Positions 1 through 9,056 are shown, counted from the first letter of the stretch. The stretch is 64,000 nucleotides of DNA from Herbaspirillum frisingense GSF30 (GCF_000300975.2 NZ_AEEC02000006.1:1-64000); one strand, 5' to 3'. Notes: generated by a model not told the origin, from the sequence alone. A program made the numbers and translations.

Positions 1-1
1 C

Positions 2-1408
2 GTCATGGTGCTCGGTGGTGGCCCCGGTGGCTACTCGGCCGCCTTCCGTGCCGCCGACCTGGGCCTGAACACCGTCATCGTCGAGCGCGAAGCCACCCTG
101 GGCGGGGTCTGCCTGAACGTCGGTTGCATCCCCTCCAAGGCGCTGCTGCACGTGGCCGCCGTGATCGACGAGACCGCCGCGATGGCCTCGCACGGCGTCA
201 CCTTCGGCAAGCCCGAGATCGACATCGACAAGCTGCGCGGCTACAAGGACAAGGTCATCGGCACCATGACCGGTGGCCTGGCCGGCATGGCCAAGGCGCG
301 CAAGGTGGCGGTGGTCAATGGTGACGGCCAGTTCGCCGGCCCCAACCACATCGAAGTGACCGCCGCTGACGGCAGCAAGAAGGTGGTGCAGTTCAAGCAC
401 GCCATCATCGCCGCCGGTTCCTCGGTGGTGAACCTGCCGTTCGTACCGCAGGATCCGCGCATCGTGGACTCCACCGGCGCGCTGGAACTGCGCCAGGTGC
501 CCAAGCGCATGCTGGTCATCGGTGGCGGCATCATCGGCCTGGAAATGGCGACCGTCTATTCCACCCTCGGCGCGCGCATCGACGTGGTCGAGATGATGGA
601 CGGCCTGATGCAGGGTGCCGATCGCGACATGGTCAAGGTCTGGCAGAAGTTCAACGAGAAGCGCTTCGACAACGTCATGGTCAAGACCAAGACGGTGGCC
701 GTGGAAGCCCTGGCCGAAGGCATCAAGGTGACGTTCGAAGCCGCCGAAGCCGGCGCCACCGCCCCCGAGCCGCAACTGTACGACCTGGTGCTGGTGGCCG
801 TGGGCCGCAGCCCCAACGGCAAGAAGGTCTCGGCCGACAAGGCCGGCGTGATCGTGGGTGATCGCGGCTTCATCCCGGTGGACAAGCAGATGCGCACCAA
901 CGTCCCGCACATCTTCGCCATCGGCGACCTGGTGGGCCAGCCCATGCTGGCGCACAAGGCCGTGCATGAAGGCCACGTCGCCGCTGAAGCGATTGCCGGC
1001 GAGAAGAGCTTCTTCGACGCCAGCGTGATCCCGTCGGTGGCCTACACCGATCCCGAAGTGGCATGGGTCGGCGTGACCGAAGACGAAGCCAAGGCAAAGG
1101 GCATCAAGATCGAGAAGGGCCATTTCCCGTGGGCCGCCTCCGGTCGCGCCGTGGCCAATGGCCGTTCGGAAGGCTTCACCAAGCTGCTCTTCGACGCCGA
1201 AACGCATCGCGTGATCGGCGGCGGCATCGTCGGCACCCATGCCGGCGACATGATCGGCGAAGTGGCCCTGGCCATCGAGATGGGCGCGGACGCCGTGGAT
1301 ATCGGCAAGACCATCCACCCGCACCCGACCCTGGGCGAGTCCCTGGGCATGGCTGCGGAAGTGGCCGAAGGTCATTGCACGGACTTGCCGCCGCAGCGCA
1401 AGAAGTAA
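2..1408 (+). CDS. lpdA: Dihydrolipoamide dehydrogenase (E3), 5'-truncated by window edge
   Basis: FAD-dependent pyridine-nucleotide-disulfide oxidoreductase that reoxidises dihydrolipoamide in 2-oxoacid dehydrogenase complexes in the cytoplasm. The frame is open to the first base, so the N-terminus (possibly with a lipoyl domain) lies outside the window. Visible are the FAD GGGPGG motif, the redox-active pair in GGVCLNVGCIPSK (Cys36 and Cys41 counted from the first in-window Met), the NAD-binding GGGIIGLE segment and the C-terminal HPHPTLGE motif with the catalytic His-Glu. A strong terminator follows, so this is the last gene of its operon, presumably with the E1 and E2 genes upstream. Family assignment is very secure. 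Confidence 0.96.
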   Translation, partial: VMVLGGGPGGYSAAFRAADLGLNTVIVEREATLGGVCLNVGCIPSKALLHVAAVIDETAAMASHGVTFGKPEIDIDKLRGYKDKVIGTMTGGLAGMAKARKVAVVNGDGQFAGPNHIEVTAADGSKKVVQFKHAIIAAGSSVVNLPFVPQDPRIVDSTGALELRQVPKRMLVIGGGIIGLEMATVYSTLGARIDVVEMMDGLMQGADRDMVKVWQKFNEKRFDNVMVKTKTVAVEALAEGIKVTFEAAEAGATAPEPQLYDLVLVAVGRSPNGKKVSADKAGVIVGDRGFIPVDKQMRTNVPHIFAIGDLVGQPMLAHKAVHEGHVAAEAIAGEKSFFDASVIPSVAYTDPEVAWVGVTEDEAKAKGIKIEKGHFPWAASGRAVANGRSEGFTKLLFDAETHRVIGGGIVGTHAGDMIGEVALAIEMGADAVDIGKTIHPHPTLGESLGMAAEVAEGHCTDLPPQRKK

Positions 1409-1436
1409 GCGCAGCCAGCAGCAAAGCAGCAACAAG

Positions 1437-1472
1437 AAAATCGGCGGACCATCTGGTCCGCCGATTTTTTTT
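1437..1472 (+). terminator. Rho-independent terminator after lpdA
   Basis: A perfect 10-bp stem TCGGCGGACC/GGTCCGCCGA with a 4-nt loop is followed by eight T. The upstream A-run makes it potentially bidirectional, so it can also serve the minus-strand gene ending at 1510. Confidence 0.93.
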
Positions 1473-1509
1473 ACCTACCCGCCATGCCGCTCAAGCTGAA
1501 TGGAACCAA

Positions 1510-2925
1510 CTAAAGCAACTTCCCCGGATTCATGATCAGGTTGGGATCGAAGGCCTGCTTGATGCGCAGCATCAGCTCCATCTCCAGCGGCGACTTGTAG
1601 TGCTGCAGCTCGTCGCGCCGCAACTGTCCCACGCCATGCTCGGCGCTGATGCTGCCCTGCAGGTCGGTGACCAGGTCGTGCACCAGGCGGTTCAGCAGCA
1701 GCGTGGCCTGCTTGACGTCTTCATAGGTCGAGGACAGCGGGATCATGACGTTGAAATGCAGGTTGCCATCGCCCAGGTGGCCGAAGTTGATGATCTGCGC
1801 GGCCAGGCCGCAATCGGCGATGAGCGCCTCGGCCTGCGCCACGAAGCCGGCGATGGCCGAGATCGGCAGGGCGATGTCGTGCTTGATGACCTTGCCGGCG
1901 CGTACCTGCGCCTGCGAGATGCCTTCGCGGATTTTCCACAAGGCTGCGGCTTGCGTGCCGCTGGTGCAGAACATGGCATCGCTGATCGTTTCGTCCTCCA
2001 GGGCCTGGCCCAGTACCTCTTCCAGCATCGCCTGCAGGCCCAGGTCTTCGGTATCGGCCAGTTCGATCAGGGCGTTGTAGGGCGTCGCCCGGGCCAGCGG
2101 GGCGCGGGTGTCGGTGACGTGCTGCAGTACCAGCGCCAGCGAGGCGGCCGACATCATTTCAAACGCCACCAGACGGTCGCCGCAACGGGCGCGGGTGCGC
2201 GCCAGCAGGTCGGCCAGTTGTGCCGGCGAGTCGGCACCGACCCAGGCCGTGGCGCGGGCGTGCGGCTGCGAGAAGAGCTTCAGCACCGCGCCGGTGATCA
2301 CGCCCAGCGTGCCTTCCGAGCCGATGAAGAGATCGCGCAGGTCGTAGCCGGTATTGTCCTTGCGCAGGCCGCGCAGGCCGTTCCAGATGCGCCCGTCGGG
2401 CAAGACCACTTCCAGCCCCAGGGCCAGTTCGCGCATGTTGCCAAAGCGCAGCACGGCGATGCCACCGGCATTGGTGGCGAGATTGCCGCCGACCGTGCAA
2501 CTGCCCTCGGCACCCAGGCTCAGCGGGAAATAGCGTCCCGCGCCGCGTGCCGCCTCCTGCGCATGCGCCAGGATCACGCCGGCATCCACGGTCATGGTGT
2601 TGTTGATGGGATCGACCTCGCGCACACGGTTCATGCGGGTGGTGGAGAGGATCACTTGCGCGCCGCTGTCGTCCGGCGTGGCGCCACCGCTCATGCCGGT
2701 GTTGCCACCCTGGGTCACGATGGGGGTGTGGGTGAGATGGCACAGCCGTACCACCTCGGCGGTCTGCGCCGTGTCGGCCGGACGCACCACCACCGCCACG
2801 CGGCCCTGCCACTTGCCGAGCCAGTCCTTGAGATAGGGTGCCTGTGCCTCGGCGTCGGTGACCAGTCCGGCATCGCCGACGATGGCGTGCAGCTGGCGGA
2901 TCAGTTCCTGGGTGTTCTCGCTCAT
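1510..2925 (-). CDS. FAD-linked D-2-hydroxyacid dehydrogenase (GlcD / D-2-hydroxyglutarate dehydrogenase family)
   Basis: 471 aa. FAD_binding_4 domain in the N-terminal half (PGGNTGMSGGA, then GAEGSCTVGGNLATNAGG and GSEGTLGVIT), followed by the FAD-oxidase C-terminal domain with the metal-binding GHLGDGNLHFNV motif and a late EHGVGQLR segment. The family oxidises D-2-hydroxyacids such as D-lactate, glycolate or D-2-hydroxyglutarate and passes electrons to quinone or ETF. The start at 2925 has a GAGG Shine-Dalgarno. A slightly longer start at 2937 would overlap the upstream racemase stop by ATGA. Co-transcription with the racemase suggests processing of a 2-oxo or 2-hydroxy acid left after amino acid deamination. 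The substrate is inferred, not shown. Confidence 0.88.
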   Translation of the reverse strand: MSENTQELIRQLHAIVGDAGLVTDAEAQAPYLKDWLGKWQGRVAVVVRPADTAQTAEVVRLCHLTHTPIVTQGGNTGMSGGATPDDSGAQVILSTTRMNRVREVDPINNTMTVDAGVILAHAQEAARGAGRYFPLSLGAEGSCTVGGNLATNAGGIAVLRFGNMRELALGLEVVLPDGRIWNGLRGLRKDNTGYDLRDLFIGSEGTLGVITGAVLKLFSQPHARATAWVGADSPAQLADLLARTRARCGDRLVAFEMMSAASLALVLQHVTDTRAPLARATPYNALIELADTEDLGLQAMLEEVLGQALEDETISDAMFCTSGTQAAALWKIREGISQAQVRAGKVIKHDIALPISAIAGFVAQAEALIADCGLAAQIINFGHLGDGNLHFNVMIPLSSTYEDVKQATLLLNRLVHDLVTDLQGSISAEHGVGQLRRDELQHYKSPLEMELMLRIKQAFDPNLIMNPGKLL

Positions 2926-2933
2926 GTCAGACC

Positions 2934-3620
2934 TCATGCTCCATGCCAGTTCATCTTGATACGGCCGATGGCCATTGCCGCAGCGGCCTGGCTGGGCTCG
3001 ACCACGGGCAGGCCCAGCGCCTGCTGCAGGGGATCGCGATAGGCCGCCATGCCGGCGCAGCCCATGACGATGACATCGGCTCCATGTTCGTCGCGCAGGC
3101 GGCGGCCGACCTCGGTCATGCGCGTCAGCGTGCGTTCGTATTGCGCCAGTTCGGTCACGTTCAGGCCGATGGCCAGCTCGCCGGCCAGTCGTGCCTGCAC
3201 CCCCATGGCGCCATAGGCGCGCAGATGGCGCGGGATCGAGCCCGGCAGGATGGCGATCACGCCAAAGCGTTGGCCCAGCGTCAGGGCGGTCAGTACGCCG
3301 CTTTCCATGATGCCCAGCACTGGGACGTCCACCGCCTCGCGCACCGCATGCAGGCCGGGATCGGAGTAGCAGGCGATCACGAAGGCTGCTGCCCGGGGAC
3401 GCAAGGAGCGCGCCAGCGCCACCAGTTGCGGTGCCACGCTGTCCACGTCCTGCTGGGTCTGGATGCCGGGTGGCCCCGACTGCAGCGACAGGCATTCGAT
3501 GGCCGGTCCGCCCGCCATGCGCAGCGGCGCCATGGCGGCGTCGATGCCGCGCGTGACGGCGGCCGTACTATTGGGATTGATGATGAACAGGGCAGGGCCG
3601 TCGGCGGGGGCAATGGACAT
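2934..3620 (-). CDS. Asp/Glu/hydantoin racemase family protein
   Basis: 228 aa. N-terminal NPNST motif, a first catalytic Cys in the ACYSDPG segment and a second in VMGCAGM, the two-cysteine arrangement of aspartate/glutamate/hydantoin racemases. It is about the usual length (220-250 aa). Hydantoin racemases interconvert D- and L-5-substituted hydantoins so that a D-specific hydantoinase can consume both. A D-hydantoinase and a D-carbamoylase lie on the opposite strand from 6582, which supports that role. Maleate isomerase or allantoin racemase are alternatives in the same superfamily. It heads a two-gene minus-strand operon with the FAD-linked dehydrogenase. Confidence 0.85.
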   Translation of the reverse strand: MSIAPADGPALFIINPNSTAAVTRGIDAAMAPLRMAGGPAIECLSLQSGPPGIQTQQDVDSVAPQLVALARSLRPRAAAFVIACYSDPGLHAVREAVDVPVLGIMESGVLTALTLGQRFGVIAILPGSIPRHLRAYGAMGVQARLAGELAIGLNVTELAQYERTLTRMTEVGRRLRDEHGADVIVMGCAGMAAYRDPLQQALGLPVVEPSQAAAAMAIGRIKMNWHGA

Positions 3621-3718
3621 GATGGTTTCTCGCGGGTTCTCGCAAAACAGGAGTCAGCACAGGCAAGGACTGTACCCCAGGCCGACGGGCATGCTCCTTG
3701 CTCATTTGTCGGTTCCCC

Positions 3719-3732
3719 TTAACATGCTGTTA
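3719..3732. promoter_or_regulatory. Putative LysR operator (TTAACATGCTGTTA)
   Basis: Inverted repeat TAACA-TGC-TGTTA of the T-N11-A type, 17 bp before the LysR start codon and in the divergent gap to the racemase gene. A related repeat with the same TTAAC half-site lies at 4690-4704. Its role is inferred from position and symmetry. Confidence 0.55.
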
Positions 3733-3748
3733 TGCGCGACGAGGATCC

Positions 3749-4693
3749 ATGGCACTGAACCTGCGCCAGATCGAGGTATTCCGGGCGGTCATGACGACCG
3801 GCTCCATCAGCGGCGCCTCGCAATTGCTGTTCGTCTCCCAGCCGGCGGTGAGCCGCCTGCTGTCCCACACCGAGCAACGGGTGGGCTTCGCCCTGTTCGA
3901 ACGCATCAAGGGCCGGCTCTATGCCACGCCCGAGGCCAAGAAGCTGTTCCACGAGGTGGAGCACGTCTACCAGGCCGTGCAGCGCGTCAACGAGCTGGCC
4001 ACCGACCTCTCGGAAAACCGCAGCGGCATCCTCAACATCGTCTCCAGCCCCAGCATCGGGCAGATGCTGATCCCGCAGGCCATCGCCCTGTTCCGCAACC
4101 GGCATCCGGATGTCAAGCTGACCTTCCACTGCCTCAATTACGGCTACCTGAAGGATCGCCTGCTGGCGCGCCAGGCCGACCTGGGCATCATCATCCTGCC
4201 CATGGAACACCCCAGCCTGCAGGTCACGCCACTGTGCAGCAACCGGCTGGTGTGCGTGCTGCCCTACAACCATGAGCTGACCCGGCGCGGCACCCTGAGC
4301 CTGGCCGATCTGCGACCCTTCCCGCTGATCTCCTACAACCGCGATTCCCCCTTCGGCGGCATCGTCGGCCGCTTCTATCAGTCCGAGGAAGAACCGCTGC
4401 GACCCATCATGGAAGTGGGCTCGCCGCAGAACGCCTGTTCCCTGGTACAGATGGGCGCCGGGGTGGCGCTGGTGGATGAATTCTCGGTGCGCAGCTGGGC
4501 CGGTACCAGCCAGATGGTGGTGCGTCCGGTGGCGCGCGCGCCCATCCTGCGGGCCAACCTGGTGCATGTGCGCACCGAGCCGCTGTCGCAGCTGACCCAG
4601 GCCTTCGTCGCCGAGTTGCAGCAGCTGGTGCGGGCCCAGGGCTACGGCCTGCCGCATGAAGAGGAGGTGAATGGTATCGATGGCGAGCATTAA
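3749..4693 (+). CDS. LysR-family regulator of the hydantoin module
   Basis: 314 aa. N-terminal winged helix-turn-helix (residues ~3-62, with SGASQLLFVSQPAVSRLLSH as recognition region) followed by a periplasmic-binding-protein-like effector domain. The start at 3749 is chosen because GAGGA lies 4 bp upstream and the family start falls just before LNLRQIEVF. An upstream in-frame start at 3698 would add 17 atypical residues. The gene is divergent from the racemase/dehydrogenase pair and precedes the DapA-hydantoinase operon, the classic LysR arrangement. Similar inverted repeats precede both this gene and the downstream operon. The effector is probably a pathway intermediate. Confidence 0.88.
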   Translation: MALNLRQIEVFRAVMTTGSISGASQLLFVSQPAVSRLLSHTEQRVGFALFERIKGRLYATPEAKKLFHEVEHVYQAVQRVNELATDLSENRSGILNIVSSPSIGQMLIPQAIALFRNRHPDVKLTFHCLNYGYLKDRLLARQADLGIIILPMEHPSLQVTPLCSNRLVCVLPYNHELTRRGTLSLADLRPFPLISYNRDSPFGGIVGRFYQSEEEPLRPIMEVGSPQNACSLVQMGAGVALVDEFSVRSWAGTSQMVVRPVARAPILRANLVHVRTEPLSQLTQAFVAELQQLVRAQGYGLPHEEEVNGIDGEH

Positions 4694-4704
4694 CACCACG
4701 TTAA
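4690..4704. promoter_or_regulatory. Putative LysR operator (TTAAC-N5-GTTAA)
   Basis: A 15-bp perfect inverted repeat overlapping the LysR stop codon and lying ~120 bp before the DapA-like gene that opens the hydantoinase operon. It shares the TTAACA...GTTA pattern with 3719-3732, consistent with one regulator binding both. Confidence 0.5.
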
Positions 4705-4825
4705 GGCGTGCGCACAAAAAGGCATGCGACAAGCACGGATGACTCCACGACAATCGTTTCCATCCTGTCCGGCCTGGCCCAGCGCCCGGTCGCCGCTGCC
4801 ACCATCTCTTCATGGAATGTCGCGC

Positions 4826-5767
4826 ATGTCTTCTTCGTCCACATCTGCTTCTTCGCTGGCCACCGCACGCGGTGTCTACACCATCTGCCCCACGCCCTTC
4901 CACGCCGATGGCGGTCTGGACCTGGGCAGCATCGCCACCCTGGTCGAGTTCCAGATCCAGGCCGGCGTCTCGGGCCTGGCCATCCTCGGCTTCCTGGGCG
5001 AGGCACACAAGCTCTCCAATGCCGAACGGCGCGCCGTGACCGCCACCTTCGTCAAGTGCGCCGCCGGTCGCGTGCCGGTCTGGGTCGGGGTGCGCGCATT
5101 GGGCCTGGCCGGTGCCATCGAGCAAGCCACCGAAGCCGCCGAGGCCGGCGCTGCCGCCGTCTTCGCCGCACCGCTGGACATGGCCTCGGACGCCGTGCAG
5201 TTCGATTACTACAAGTCGCTGGCGGCGGCCCTGAACATCCCGGTGGTGATCCACGATTTCCCCGACTCCTTCGGCACCGAGATCAAGGCCGAAGTGATCG
5301 CCCGACTGGGCCGCGAAGGCGGTGTCAACTTCATCAAGATGGAAGAGCCGCCGGTGGGCCAGAAGATCAGCCGCATCCGCGACCTGGCGGGCGAATCCAT
5401 GCGCATCTTCGGTGGACTGGGCGGCGTGTATTTCCTGGAAGAATTGCAGCGCGGCGCGGTCGGCACCATGACCGGCTTTGCCTTCCCCGAAATCCTGGTG
5501 CGCATCTATGACCAGTTCGCCGCCGGCGACCTGGCCGGTGCCGCAGCCACCTTCGACAAGTATTGCCCGCTCATCCGCTATGAATTCCAGCCCAAGATCG
5601 GCCTGTCGCTGCGCAAGTATGTCTACCGCAAGCGCGGCGTGATTTCCAGCGACGCCATCCGCTCGCCAGGCATGCGCATCGATCCCGAGACCGAGCGCGA
5701 ACTGGAAGCCGTGATCGCCCGCGTGGGCCTGGACCTCAACCAGCGCGGCGCGCTGGTCATCCGGTAA
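4826..5767 (+). CDS. DapA-family (dihydrodipicolinate synthase / N-acetylneuraminate lyase superfamily) aldolase-like protein
   Basis: 313 aa. TIM-barrel class I lyase/synthase family. The Schiff-base lysine is recognisable as Lys171 in NFIKMEE, and the region usually GTTGE reads GFLGEA. The tyrosine normally at the YN-P position of strand 5 is replaced (HDFPDSFG), so it is unlikely to be a true DapA. The start at 4826 (alternative ATG 4817) follows TGGA at 9 bp. Upstream in-frame codons encode a low-complexity stretch and are rejected. It is first in an operon with SDR, hydantoinase and carbamoylase. It could cleave or condense a 2-oxoacid released from the hydantoin-derived amino acid. Substrate unknown. 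Confidence 0.82.
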   Translation: MSSSSTSASSLATARGVYTICPTPFHADGGLDLGSIATLVEFQIQAGVSGLAILGFLGEAHKLSNAERRAVTATFVKCAAGRVPVWVGVRALGLAGAIEQATEAAEAGAAAVFAAPLDMASDAVQFDYYKSLAAALNIPVVIHDFPDSFGTEIKAEVIARLGREGGVNFIKMEEPPVGQKISRIRDLAGESMRIFGGLGGVYFLEELQRGAVGTMTGFAFPEILVRIYDQFAAGDLAGAAATFDKYCPLIRYEFQPKIGLSLRKYVYRKRGVISSDAIRSPGMRIDPETERELEAVIARVGLDLNQRGALVIR

Positions 5768-5777
5768 GGAGCCGCGC

Positions 5778-6557
5778 ATGGACTTGGGAATCGCCGGACG
5801 TCGCGCACTGGTCTGCGCCTCCAGCAAGGGGCTGGGCCTGGCCTGTGCCATTTCTCTGGCGCGCGAAGGCGTGGCCGTGACCATGACCGCACGCGGCGCC
5901 GAGGCGCTGGAGGCGGCCGCACAGCAGGTGCGTGAGGCTGCCGGTGCCACCGTCATCGCCGTAGCCGGCGACATCACCACGCCCGAGGGCCGCGCCCTGG
6001 CGCTGGCGGCCTGTCCCGATCCGGACATCCTCATCACCAACGCCGGTGGCCCCAAGCCCGGCGACTTCCGCGAGTGGTCGCGGGAAGACTGGATCGCCGC
6101 GGTGGACGCCAACATGCTCACCCCCATCGAGCTCATCAAGGCCACCGTGGACGGCATGATGAAGCGCGGCTTCGGTCGCATCGTCAACATCACCTCCGGT
6201 GCGGTGAAGGCGCCCATCGACATCCTCGGCCTGTCCAACGGCGCACGCTCCGGGCTGACCGGTTTCGTCGCCGGCCTGGCGCGCAAGACCGTGGCCCACA
6301 ACGTGACCATCAACAACCTGCTGCCGGGCCCGTTCGAGACCGATCGCCTGCTGGCCACGGCCGCCGCCGCTGCCCGCGGGACCGACAAGAGCGTGGAGCA
6401 GGTCCTGGCGGCCCGCCGCGCCGCCAATCCGGCCGGCCGTTTCGGCCAGCCCGGCGAATTCGGCGATGCCTGCGCCTGGCTGTGCAGCGCCCAGGCCGGC
6501 TTCGTCACCGGGCAGAACCTGCTGATGGATGGCGGCGCCTATCCCGGCACTTTCTGA
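5778..6557 (+). CDS. SDR-family protein lacking the catalytic Tyr/Lys pair
   Basis: 259 aa. Rossmann-fold short-chain dehydrogenase/reductase by overall pattern: nucleotide-binding ASSKGLG near residue 14, NAG at 88-90, the conserved Ser140 in NITS, and the C-terminal FVTGQNLLMDGG segment. At the YxxxK position it reads LSNGAR (residues 152-157), so neither Tyr nor Lys is present. Such members form a recognisable branch often labelled 3-oxoacyl-ACP reductase without proof of activity. The gene lies 10 bp after the DapA-like gene and 24 bp before the hydantoinase gene, so the products probably act together. Activity may be altered or non-redox. Confidence 0.85.
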   Translation: MDLGIAGRRALVCASSKGLGLACAISLAREGVAVTMTARGAEALEAAAQQVREAAGATVIAVAGDITTPEGRALALAACPDPDILITNAGGPKPGDFREWSREDWIAAVDANMLTPIELIKATVDGMMKRGFGRIVNITSGAVKAPIDILGLSNGARSGLTGFVAGLARKTVAHNVTINNLLPGPFETDRLLATAAAAARGTDKSVEQVLAARRAANPAGRFGQPGEFGDACAWLCSAQAGFVTGQNLLMDGGAYPGTF

Positions 6558-6581
6558 ACGCAGACTCCGATAAGGAAGGCA

Positions 6582-8060
6582 ATGAGCATGGACTTCGACC
6601 TCACCATCCGCAACGGCCGCATCTCCACCGACCGTGACACCTTCGTGGCCGACATCGGCGTCAAGGATGGCGTGATCGTGCGCATCGCACCGGGCCTGTC
6701 GCCCGGGCGCGAAGATATCGACGCGGCCGGTCGCTGGGTGCTGCCCGGTGGCATCGACAGTCACTGCCACATCGAACAGCTTTCCGGCATGGGCATGATG
6801 TGTGCCGACGATTTCTATTCCGGCACCGTGTCGGCGGCCTTCGGCGGCACCACCACCATCATTCCCTTCGCCGCCCAGCATCGCGGCAAGCGCATTCCCG
6901 ACGTGATTGCCGATTACGCGCAACGCGCCCGGGAGAAGGCGGTGATCGACTACGGCTTCCACCTGATCCTGGCCGACCCTGACGAGCAGGCATTGCAACA
7001 CGACCTGCCGCAGGCCATCCGCGACGGCATCACCTCGCTGAAGGTCTACATGACCTACAACGCCTTGAAGCTGGACGACTACCAGCTGCTGGACGTGATG
7101 GCGCTGGCCGGCAGGGAAGGGGCGCTGGTGATGATCCACGCCGAGAACCACGACATGATCCGCTGGCTCGCCTCGCGCCTGCTGGACCAGGGCCATACCG
7201 CACCCAAGTTCCACGCAGTGGCGCACGACCCGTTGGCCGAAGCCGAAGCCAGCAACCGCGCCATTGCACTGTCGCGCCTGATCGGCGTGCCGGTGCTGAT
7301 CGTGCACGTGGCCGGCGCCGAAACCGTGCAGACCATCCGCAATGCCAAGCTGCTGGGCGCGCAGATCTATGCCGAGAGCTGCCCGCAATACCTGTTCCTT
7401 ACCGCCGAGGATATCGACCTGCCCGGTGTGGAAGGCGCCAAGTATTGCTGCAGCCCGCCGCCGCGCGACGCCAATGCTCAGGAGGCGGTCTGGGCCGGCC
7501 TCAAGGATGGCACGCTGGGCATGTATTCCTCCGACCACGCACCTTACCGCTTCGACGAAAGCGGCAAGCTGCCGCGTGGCGAAGACACTACCTTCAAGGA
7601 AATGGCCAATGGCGTGCCCGGCATCGAACTGCGCCTGCCGCTGCTGTTTTCCGAAGGCGTGCTGGGCGGGCGCATCGACATCCACGAATTCGTGCGACTG
7701 ACCGCCACCAACCACGCCCACATGTATGGCCTGTCGCACTGCAAGGGCAACATCGCCGAGGGCCTGGATGCCGACCTGGTGATCTGGAACCCCGAACGCG
7801 AAACCACCATCACGGCCGACCTGTTGCACGACAACGTCGGCTACACCCCCTATGAAGGCCGGCAGATCAAGGGCTGGCCGGAAGTGGTCACCAGCCGTGG
7901 CCGGGTGGTGATCAGCGAGGGCGAACTGAAAGTGCAGCGCGGATCGGGCCGCTATATCGCGCGGCAGTGTCCGGAACCGGCCAGCATCGCGCAACGGCCA
8001 TCGCGCAGCAATCTGCCGGGCTTGCTCGGCCTCAAGGGAAAAGCATGGGAGCAGCAATGA
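6582..8060 (+). CDS. D-hydantoinase / dihydropyrimidinase
   Basis: 492 aa. Cyclic amidohydrolase that opens 5-substituted hydantoins or dihydropyrimidines to N-carbamoyl amino acids. The binuclear metal site is complete: His61 and His63 (DSHCHIE), the carboxylatable Lys154 (SLKVYMTY), His186 (IHAENH), His242 (IVHVAGAE) and Asp318 (SSDHAPY). Length fits the family. An AAGGAAGG Shine-Dalgarno precedes the start. A second ATG at 6588 is possible. The stop overlaps the carbamoylase start (ATGA at 8057), so the two steps are translationally coupled. Metal-site residues are seen directly; D-specificity is inferred from the partner gene. Confidence 0.94.
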   Translation: MSMDFDLTIRNGRISTDRDTFVADIGVKDGVIVRIAPGLSPGREDIDAAGRWVLPGGIDSHCHIEQLSGMGMMCADDFYSGTVSAAFGGTTTIIPFAAQHRGKRIPDVIADYAQRAREKAVIDYGFHLILADPDEQALQHDLPQAIRDGITSLKVYMTYNALKLDDYQLLDVMALAGREGALVMIHAENHDMIRWLASRLLDQGHTAPKFHAVAHDPLAEAEASNRAIALSRLIGVPVLIVHVAGAETVQTIRNAKLLGAQIYAESCPQYLFLTAEDIDLPGVEGAKYCCSPPPRDANAQEAVWAGLKDGTLGMYSSDHAPYRFDESGKLPRGEDTTFKEMANGVPGIELRLPLLFSEGVLGGRIDIHEFVRLTATNHAHMYGLSHCKGNIAEGLDADLVIWNPERETTITADLLHDNVGYTPYEGRQIKGWPEVVTSRGRVVISEGELKVQRGSGRYIARQCPEPASIAQRPSRSNLPGLLGLKGKAWEQQ

Positions 8061-9019
8061 ACGCAAGCAATCACAAACGCTTCGGCCTGGCCGTGGCGCA
8101 GATGGGGCCGGTGCAACTGGCCGAGGATCGTGCCACCGTGGTGCGCCGCCTGCTGGAGATGATGCGTGAAGCCGCCTCGCGCGGCGCGAAGATGGTGGTC
8201 TTCCCGGAACTGGCACTGACCACCTTTTTCCCGCGTTACTGGATGGAAGACCAGGCCGAGGTCGATGCCCGTTTCTTCGAGTCCGAGATGCCGGGGCCGC
8301 AGACCCGCCCGCTGTTCGAACTGGCGGCGCAACTGGGCATCGGCTTCTATCTCGGCTATGCCGAACTGACTGCCGAGGGTCGTCACTACAACACCGCCAT
8401 CCTGGTCGATGACAAGGCGCAGATCGTGGCGCGCTATCGCAAGATCCATCTGCCCGGCCATAGCGATCACAAGCCCGAGGCGCCGTTCCAGCACCTGGAG
8501 AAGAAATACTTCGAGGTCGGCAACGATGGCTTCGGCGTTACCGACATGCTGGGCACCCGCATCGGCCAATGCCTGTGCAACGACCGCCGCTGGCCCGAGA
8601 CCTACCGCGTCATGAGCCTGCAGAGCGCGCGCATCGTCGCGCTGGGCTACAACACGCCGTCCTGGAATATCCACTGGAACGAGCCGCCGCACCTGCGCAT
8701 GTTCCACCACCTGCTGTCGCTGCAGGCCAATGCCTACCAGAACGGCCTGTGGGTGGCGGCCGCCGCCAAGTGCGGGTTTGAAGACGGCTTCCACATGATC
8801 GGCGGCTCGGCCATCGTCGCGCCTTCCGGCGAGATCGTGGCGCAGGCCCAGGGCGAGGAAGACGAAGTCATCTTCGCCAACTGCGACCTGGGCCTGGGCG
8901 AGACCTTCCTGCAGCACGTCTTCAATTTCGCCAAGCACCGTCGTCCCGAACACTACCGCCTCATCGTCGAACGCACCGGTGCCGGCGAACCGCTGGCGCC
9001 GTCCGAACTGTCCACCTGA
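8057..9019 (+). CDS. N-carbamoyl-D-amino acid hydrolase (D-carbamoylase, nitrilase superfamily)
   Basis: 320 aa. Hydrolyses N-carbamoyl-D-amino acids to D-amino acid, CO2 and ammonia. The catalytic triad is visible: Glu51 in FPELALTTFFPR, Lys129 in YRKIHLPG and Cys174 in CLCNDRRWPE, the signature of Agrobacterium-type D-carbamoylases. The late HVFNFAKHRRPEHY segment also matches that family. The start is the ATGA overlap with the hydantoinase stop, with GGGAG 5 bp upstream. A longer in-frame start at 7967 would run through the hydantoinase gene and is rejected. Together with the racemase this completes conversion of racemic hydantoins to D-amino acids. Confidence 0.93.
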   Translation: MNASNHKRFGLAVAQMGPVQLAEDRATVVRRLLEMMREAASRGAKMVVFPELALTTFFPRYWMEDQAEVDARFFESEMPGPQTRPLFELAAQLGIGFYLGYAELTAEGRHYNTAILVDDKAQIVARYRKIHLPGHSDHKPEAPFQHLEKKYFEVGNDGFGVTDMLGTRIGQCLCNDRRWPETYRVMSLQSARIVALGYNTPSWNIHWNEPPHLRMFHHLLSLQANAYQNGLWVAAAAKCGFEDGFHMIGGSAIVAPSGEIVAQAQGEEDEVIFANCDLGLGETFLQHVFNFAKHRRPEHYRLIVERTGAGEPLAPSELST

Positions 9020-9056
9020 ATCCTGTCCACCTTCCACCCAATCGAGGAGTGTTGCG

